Assembly: GCA_018434355.1 (NCBI GenBank)
Contig: JAHDPL010000027.1
Coordinates: 89,922-153,921 of the forward strand
Length of the DNA stretch: 64,000 nt
Direction: 5' to 3'
Origin: Sporomusaceae bacterium
GTDB taxonomy: Bacteria; Bacillota; Negativicutes; UBA1444
Shown: piece after piece, positions 63,797 to 64,000 of the stretch
Layout: every line of letters starts with the position of its first letter
Numbering within the stretch: the stretch's first letter is position 1
Program-made: the position numbers and the translations under genes
The notes under the pieces: model-generated
Database searches by the model: none
What the model was told of the DNA's origin: nothing
What the model saw: only the letters and a program-made list of their open reading frames with translations

Positions 63797-64000
63797 ACAG
63801 ACACCTCCTGTTTATATTGCTTCGTGTCGTTTCGTTTATGCCAGCGCAGTGTTTATACCGGTCAAGTCCAAAATTATGTGTAAAATACCCGGCAGATATT
63901 TTGCTGTTATCGAAGTCGGACCACTTTAGCAGAAGGAGTTCCAGAAACTGTCCGCCAGGCATGGTATTCCTCCATGCAGAGATATCGTTTGCCACTAAGC

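Noticed and set aside
63780..63995. A 71-codon minus-strand frame overlapping the CoA-transferase start; an internal ATG has a GGAGG upstream
   Set aside because: No domain and unnatural composition; it runs out of frame through the ribosome site of the CoA-transferase. At most a leader peptide.

Overview
The window reads as a chromosomal segment of an anaerobic, diderm Firmicute, most like a Negativicute of the Sporomusa type. This is an inference. It rests on strong AGGAGG ribosome sites, an M-box magnesium riboswitch, a lipobox on the TRAP binding protein and a CdaR-type sensor domain (Firmicute-like), combined with an LplT-type lysophospholipid transporter (usual in outer-membrane bacteria). 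There is no rRNA, tRNA, IS element, phage gene or CRISPR array that I can see.

Left part (1-18.3 kb, all minus strand). A truncated GGDEF/EAL cyclic-di-GMP protein sits at the edge. Upstream of it is a 13 kb isethionate-degradation operon: TRAP transporter, isethionate sulfite-lyase (glycyl radical enzyme; all known substrate and catalytic residues fall in register), its radical SAM activase, an amidohydrolase-like protein that lacks the usual metal ligands, then a bacterial microcompartment set (PduN, PduS, PduT, an EutQ-like cupin, two BMC-H shell proteins, PduP, PduL). Isethionate would be split to sulfite and acetaldehyde inside the shell, and acetaldehyde taken to acetyl-CoA and acetyl phosphate. 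A sigma-54 promoter with upstream inverted repeats and an adjacent sigma-54 activator gene controls it. Strong hairpins lie at three gene junctions, and a terminator closes the operon.

18.5-30.4 kb. A plus-strand operon encodes an unusual APC permease fused to a periplasmic-type binding domain, then PTS EIICBA, HPr and Enzyme I. Then come an asparaginase, a DUF3089 secreted hydrolase, a cation-chloride cotransporter-type permease and a FliB-type protein methylase.

30.4-40.1 kb (all minus). This is what I think is the most novel system: a complete ribosomally made peptide (RiPP) cluster. Two short precursors share a conserved block ending in a Pro-Cys-Ala-Phe-Tyr motif. With them are a radical SAM/SPASM enzyme with its own PqqD (leader-binding) domain, a stand-alone PqqD, an HPr-kinase-like protein, two methyltransferases, a GAF protein, a secreted duplicated-domain protein, a three-gene ABC exporter and an M61-type metallopeptidase. 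A consensus promoter and an internal terminator after the first precursor complete it. I do not recognise the peptide family.

40.2-54.7 kb. Serine hydrolase, MscS channel, two small membrane or secreted proteins, MntH, MgtA, then a minus-strand group: an M-box riboswitch, an ABC transporter of nitrate/taurine type without a binding protein, tatA, lplT, an LCP protein, uppP, a TatC with an N-terminal zinc ribbon, and a coupled 41-residue membrane protein.

54.7-64 kb (minus). A sigma-54-controlled catabolic operon of unknown substrate: BKACE (beta-keto acid cleavage), two paralogous ketopantoate-reductase-like dehydrogenases, and a sodium symporter with a tiny partner protein. Its own sigma-54 activator, a cytosolic chemoreceptor and a CoA-transferase follow.
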